Source: Rhizomonospora bruguierae
Lineage (GTDB): Bacteria > Actinomycetota > Actinomycetes > Mycobacteriales > Micromonosporaceae
Length of the DNA stretch: 64,000 nucleotides
Assembly: GCF_018397995.1 (NCBI RefSeq)
Contig: NZ_BBQH01000012.1
Location: 138,144 to 202,143 of the forward strand
Direction: 5' to 3'
Shown here in pieces: positions 60,227 through 64,000 of this stretch. A model generated the notes under the pieces. That model had not been told where the DNA came from, ran no database searches, and was given only the letters and a program-made list of their open reading frames with translations. Each line of letters opens with the position of its first letter. Within the stretch, counting starts at the first letter, position 1. The position numbers were made by a program, and so were the translations under genes.

Positions 60227-62011
60227 CTACCGGCCCCCGCCCCGGAACACTTCGGCGATGGTCCGCAGCAGGACCTTCAGGTCCAGCCAGAGCGACCAGT
60301 TCTCGATGTAGTAGTTGTCGAAGCGGGCCCGGTCGGAGATGGGGGTGTCGCCGCGCAGCCCGCTCACCTGGGCGAGGCCGGTCAGCCCGACCGGCACCCG
60401 GTGGCGCATGGCGTAGTCGGGGTGCTCGGCGGAGAACTTCTCCACGAAGTACGGCCGCTCGGGTCGGGGGCCCACCACGGTCATGTCGCCGCGCAGGATG
60501 TTCCACAACTGCGGCAGTTCGTCCAGCGAGGTGCGGCGCATGAAGCGGCCCACCGGGCCCACCCGCTGGTCGTTCGCGATGGACCAGTTCGTCTGCGACT
60601 CGTGTTCGTCCACCGGGCGCATCGAACGGAACTTGATTACCTTGAACGGCTTGCCGTGCCGGCCGATCCGCTCCTGGTAGAAGAAGATGCCCCGGCCGCC
60701 CTCGAGGAACGTCGCCACCGCGCAGAGCAGCAGCACCGGGCTGAGCAGGATCAGTGCCAGCGAGGCGAACGCGATGTCCGAGGCCCGCTTCGCCGCCCAC
60801 CGTGGACCCGACAGCGTCGTGTGCCGGATCTGCACCACCGGGATCGCTCCGATGTGGTCGGGCCGGGTGCCGTGGAACCGGGAGCCCCACAGCCGCGGCA
60901 CCGCCCACAGGTCGCACCGCTCGCAGGCCGGGCTCCGCAGCACCTCCATCAACTCGGCCTCCGGGCAGTCGATGTCGGCGATGATGAGCACGTCGGACTC
61001 GACCAGGGGGATCAGCTTCTCCAGGTCGTCCAGGCCACCGAGCAGCGGCATGCTGCGACTCGGCCGCTCCGCGCCGGCGGCGCCACGCGCGGCGGCGTCC
61101 GTCTCGTCCGTGTCGGCGCTGCCGGCGTCCGCCCCGCTGGCGCTGGCGCTGCTCCGCGGGTTGACGGCGTCGACGAAGCCGGCGAACCGGAGGCCGTACT
61201 GGGGGTAGCGGCGGAGGAGCCGGGCCAGGTCCACACCGATCGGGCCGCTCCCGATGATCACCGCGTTGTGCTCGACCCACCGCCGCTTGCGTGCGATCAG
61301 CGTCACGGTGCGACTCACCGCCCGGCCGACGATGACCAGGCCGGCCGACAGCGCCACCCCTCGCATGAACGTCGCCATGTACTCGACCGAGTCGTGCCGC
61401 AGCGCCGCGATGATGGACACGATCGCCGACGATGCCAGCAGCCGCCCGCACAGTCCCGGCAACTCGTCCAGGAGGCTGACGTGCCGCCGGGCGTGGTACA
61501 GCCCACCGGAGACGAAAATCGTCATCGTCAGGGCGGCCGTGAACAGTGTGCCCTTCCAGAACCGGTCGGTGAGCAGCAGCGGCGCCAGCAGCGCCGCCAG
61601 GTCCACCGGGGCCACCAGCATCCACGCCCGCAGCGGTCGGGTCCGCCGTGAGGCGCTCGACACCGCGTACGGCAGCACCGCCGTGGTCCCGTTTGCCGGC
61701 TCGTCGTCGACCATCACCGCCAGGACCGCCGCCGCCTGGGCCGCGTCAACGTCCGGTGTCGCGGTCGCCGTCGCTGTGGGCGTGCCGGCTGTGGGTGTGG
61801 CCTGCCGCGGGGCCGCTTCCGGGCCGGCCTTGCCAGCGCTCTCGGCGGTGTCCCCGTCGGCGTCCCCGTCGCGGGTGGGCCTGGGGCAAGGGATCGACCG
61901 CTGATCGGTCCCGCCGTCCGGTGACAGCGCCGCAGACCGATCAGCCGCTTCGATGACGGGCATCTCCACTGTCGCCTCGCGGCCCACCGCAGCGAGACTG
62001 GAACTGCTCAT
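60227..62011 (-). CDS. Polyprenyl glycosylphosphotransferase (initiating sugar transferase, WcaJ/CpsE-like)
   Basis: A 594-aa membrane enzyme that transfers sugar-1-phosphate to undecaprenyl phosphate. ATG 62011 has GGGGGAT upstream. About 125 residues of disordered Thr/Ala/Asp-rich sequence precede four helices (residues ~150-270), a CoA-binding-like Rossmann domain (AVIIGSGPIGVDLARLL) interrupted by an Ala/Asp/Ser-rich insert, a fifth helix (SLALILLSPVLLLCAVATFLE) and the catalytic domain (FFYQERIGRHGKPF, KFRSM, DELPQLWNILRGDM, VGPRPERPYF). The latter contains the Asp/Glu pair of the family. The likely first enzyme for the polysaccharide made by the adjacent operon. Confidence 0.94.
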   Translation of the reverse strand: MSSSSLAAVGREATVEMPVIEAADRSAALSPDGGTDQRSIPCPRPTRDGDADGDTAESAGKAGPEAAPRQATPTAGTPTATATATPDVDAAQAAAVLAVMVDDEPANGTTAVLPYAVSSASRRTRPLRAWMLVAPVDLAALLAPLLLTDRFWKGTLFTAALTMTIFVSGGLYHARRHVSLLDELPGLCGRLLASSAIVSIIAALRHDSVEYMATFMRGVALSAGLVIVGRAVSRTVTLIARKRRWVEHNAVIIGSGPIGVDLARLLRRYPQYGLRFAGFVDAVNPRSSASASGADAGSADTDETDAAARGAAGAERPSRSMPLLGGLDDLEKLIPLVESDVLIIADIDCPEAELMEVLRSPACERCDLWAVPRLWGSRFHGTRPDHIGAIPVVQIRHTTLSGPRWAAKRASDIAFASLALILLSPVLLLCAVATFLEGGRGIFFYQERIGRHGKPFKVIKFRSMRPVDEHESQTNWSIANDQRVGPVGRFMRRTSLDELPQLWNILRGDMTVVGPRPERPYFVEKFSAEHPDYAMRHRVPVGLTGLAQVSGLRGDTPISDRARFDNYYIENWSLWLDLKVLLRTIAEVFRGGGR

Positions 62012-62224
62012 GCGATCCCCCGAAGATGTGCAGTGGTCGCGCGTGTCCCCGGACGTGCGGCCGTGAGCAGGATACGGCCGATCGACCGGCCCCGCTATGC
62101 CGCTCCGGCGCGGGGCGGCGGCCATTCGCACGCCTTCCTGCCCTTTCGCGCCATTGGCACGAACCCCCACCCGCTCGCGCCCACACCGGCACGACGTGGG
62201 CGGCATCGGGTCTCCCGTGCCCGG

Positions 62225-63079
62225 TCAGCCCTCGGGTTCCATCGCCTCGGCGAGGGCGTCGGGGTCGATCTGCTCGGTGAACGCGGCCGCTTCGGCGTCG
62301 CGGGCGGCCATCGCCTCCTTCACGGCGCGGATCGCGACGCCGGCCGGGTAGCCCTTGCGCGCCAGCATGCCGGTGACCTTTCGGAACACCGCCTCGGGCG
62401 GGCCGGTGGCGGTGCGCAGCCGGCGCTCGGCGAGGGCGCGCGCGGTGGCGGCCTCGGTCTCGGGGTCCAGCTCCTCCAGGGCGGCGCCGGCGGCGTCCAC
62501 GTCCACGCCGCGCTGGCGCAGTTCGTTGGCCAGCGCCCGGCGGGCGAGCCCGCGACCGTGGTGGCGGCTGGTCACCCAGGCGCGGGCGAAGGCGGCGTCG
62601 TCGATGATGCCGACCTCGTCGTACCGGTCGAGCACCTCGGCGGTCGTCTCCGGGGAGATGCCCTTCCGGCGCAGCGCGGCTGCCAACTCGGCGCGGGTGC
62701 GGGGGCGCACGGCGAGCTGACGCAGGCAGATCTCCCGCGCTACCTCCGCCTCGGCTCGCTGCGGGGCCGGCTCCGGTGCGCGGGCGCCCGGGAGGTCCGT
62801 CGGGTCTGGGGGGTCAGCGGCGCCCGGGGCGCTGGTCGGATCGGCGGAGTCGGCGGAGTCGGAGAAATCGGCGGGGTCGGGCGGGTACGCCGCGCGGCGG
62901 GGCGCACCGGAGGCGGGTAGCGCCCCCTCCGGCCATCCCGCCTCCGCGTCCTCGGACCAGCCCGCGGCCAGCGGCCCACCACGCCGCCGGCGCCCGGACC
63001 GGGAACCGCCCGTCGCACCCGCCCGGGGCGGGGCGGCATCCCACCCGCGCCCCGAACGGGCGCCTCGCCTGCCCGGCAC
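62225..63079 (-). CDS. recX: Regulatory protein RecX
   Basis: Inhibitor/modulator of RecA. The protein is 284 aa from GTG 63079, 16 bp after the recA stop. The RecX three-helix repeats cover about residues 115-284 ([74 protein letters not shown]). The preceding ~110 residues are a disordered, Arg/Gly- then Asp/Pro-rich extension with DSADSAD-type repeats, not found in most RecX proteins. Co-transcribed with recA. Confidence 0.92.
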   Translation of the reverse strand: MPGRRGARSGRGWDAAPPRAGATGGSRSGRRRRGGPLAAGWSEDAEAGWPEGALPASGAPRRAAYPPDPADFSDSADSADPTSAPGAADPPDPTDLPGARAPEPAPQRAEAEVAREICLRQLAVRPRTRAELAAALRRKGISPETTAEVLDRYDEVGIIDDAAFARAWVTSRHHGRGLARRALANELRQRGVDVDAAGAALEELDPETEAATARALAERRLRTATGPPEAVFRKVTGMLARKGYPAGVAIRAVKEAMAARDAEAAAFTEQIDPDALAEAMEPEG

Positions 63080-63095
63080 CAAACCCGCGGGCCGA

Positions 63096-64000
63096 TCAGA
63101 AGTCGACCGGCGGCAGCTCCGGGCCACCGGTGGCGTCCGCACCGGCGCCCGCGCCGACGCCGAGCTTCTCGAGGATCTTCTTCTCGATCTCGGCCGCCAC
63201 GTCCGGGTTCTCCTTGAGGAACGTGCGGGCATTCTCCTTGCCCTGACCGAGCTGGTCGCCGTCGTAGGTGTACCAGGCGCCGGACTTGCGGATGAAGCCC
63301 TGCTCCACGCCGACGTCGATCAGCGAGCCCTCGCGGGAGATCCCCTTGCCGTACATGATGTCGAACTCGGCCTGCTTGAACGGGCTGGCCACCTTGTTCT
63401 TGACGACCTTGACCCGGGTCCGGTTGCCGACCACCTCGGTGCCGTCCTTGAGGCTCTCGATGCGGCGCACGTCCAGCCGGACCGAGGCGTAGAACTTCAG
63501 CGCCTTGCCGCCGGTGGTGGTCTCCGGGCTGCCGAACATCACGCCGATCTTCTCGCGCAACTGGTTGATGAAGATGGCGGTGGTGCCGGAGTTGTTCAGC
63601 ACGCCGGTGATCTTCCGCAGCGCCTGGCTCATCAGCCGGGCCTGGAGGCCGACGTGGCTGTCGCCCATCTCGCCCTCGATCTCGGCGCGGGGCACCAGCG
63701 CGGCCACCGAGTCGATCACGATGATGTCCAGCGCGCCGGAGCGGACCAGCATGTCCGCGATCTCCAGCGCCTGCTCGCCGGTATCCGGCTGGGAGACCAG
63801 CAGCGCGTCGGTGTCCACCCCCAGGGCGCGGGCGTACTCCGGGTCCAGCGCGTGCTCTGCGTCGATGAACGCGGCGATGCCGCCGCCGCGCTGGGCGTTG
63901 GCGATCGCGTGCAGCGTCACCGTGGTCTTGCCGCTGGACTCCGGGCCGTAGACCTCCACGATCCGGCCGCGGGGCAGGCCGCCGATGCCGAGCGCCACGT
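63096..64000 (-). CDS. recA: Recombinase RecA (5' end beyond window)
   Basis: Central recombinase and LexA co-protease. 301 C-terminal codons are present, ending at TGA 63096-63098; about 40-45 N-terminal residues lie beyond the right edge. Walker [10 protein letters not shown], Walker B ([14 protein letters not shown]), loop L1 ([16 protein letters not shown]), loop L2 ([22 protein letters not shown]) and the [14 protein letters not shown] region are all intact. The C-terminus ([17 protein letters not shown]) is acidic as usual. No intein is visible in the portion present. Confidence 0.97.
   Translation of the reverse strand, partial: VALGIGGLPRGRIVEVYGPESSGKTTVTLHAIANAQRGGGIAAFIDAEHALDPEYARALGVDTDALLVSQPDTGEQALEIADMLVRSGALDIIVIDSVAALVPRAEIEGEMGDSHVGLQARLMSQALRKITGVLNNSGTTAIFINQLREKIGVMFGSPETTTGGKALKFYASVRLDVRRIESLKDGTEVVGNRTRVKVVKNKVASPFKQAEFDIMYGKGISREGSLIDVGVEQGFIRKSGAWYTYDGDQLGQGKENARTFLKENPDVAAEIEKKILEKLGVGAGAGADATGGPELPPVDF

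Overview
This is a very high-GC actinobacterial chromosome segment. The housekeeping set and its order point to Micromonosporaceae (Micromonospora or a close relative): an HrdB-type sigma factor followed by a small zinc-finger protein, IdeR, nrdR-nrdJ, lexA, hflX, dapF-miaA, miaB, gluABCD, ribonuclease Y and recX-recA. GTG starts, GTGA/ATGA overlaps and apparently leaderless genes are common. No tRNA, rRNA, insertion sequence, integrase or CRISPR array was seen.

Layout. 1-12.1 kb: a partial inositol monophosphatase, the principal sigma factor, a SF2 helicase, small conserved actinobacterial proteins, psuG-psuK (pseudouridine breakdown), a HhH-GPD repair protein, a methyltransferase, dtd and a second sigma-70 factor. 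12.2-16.7 kb: a minus-strand operon of sulfurtransferase, AcuC-type deacetylase and a GNAT/acyl-CoA-synthetase-like fusion, which together look like a reversible lysine-acylation module. 16.7-20.4 kb: IdeR, a lipoprotein, L-2-hydroxyglutarate oxidase, a DUF5522 protein and a CGNR zinc-finger protein. 20.9-24.5 kb: nrdR-nrdJ (B12-dependent ribonucleotide reductase). 24.9-26.4 kb: an SOS pair, a LysM membrane protein divergent from lexA with a perfect SOS box between them. 26.4-35.1 kb: a propeller membrane protein, hflX, malic enzyme, the overlapping dioxygenase-like/miaA/dapF operon and a DUF349 protein. 35.3-38.5 kb: a secreted GH5-CBM2 cellulase convergent with miaB. 38.6-42.0 kb: the gluABCD amino-acid ABC transporter. 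42.1-44.05 kb: a small cassette of WXG100/YbaB-like proteins with a possible frameshift. 44.06-48.9 kb: rny with an overlapping upstream micro-ORF, an LCP ligase and a membrane protein with a kinase-like N-terminus.

48.9-62.0 kb is an exopolysaccharide locus. Seven tightly overlapping minus-strand genes (acyltransferase, four GT4-type glycosyltransferases, O-antigen-ligase-like polymerase, MurJ-like flippase) stand opposite a leaderless DUF1800-DUF1501 pair. A polyprenyl-phosphate sugar transferase that would start the repeat unit lies convergent to that pair. recX and a truncated recA close the window.

The items most worth following up are the 22-codon ORF coupled to the rny start, the acylation operon with a synthetase domain that lacks the usual catalytic His motif, the SOS-controlled LysM protein, the gluB-gluC hairpin, the 167-bp dual-frame overlap in the polysaccharide operon, the WXG/YbaB cassette, and DUF1800-DUF1501 inside the polysaccharide locus. 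No wholly new multigene system is claimed. These are specific candidates with stated tests.
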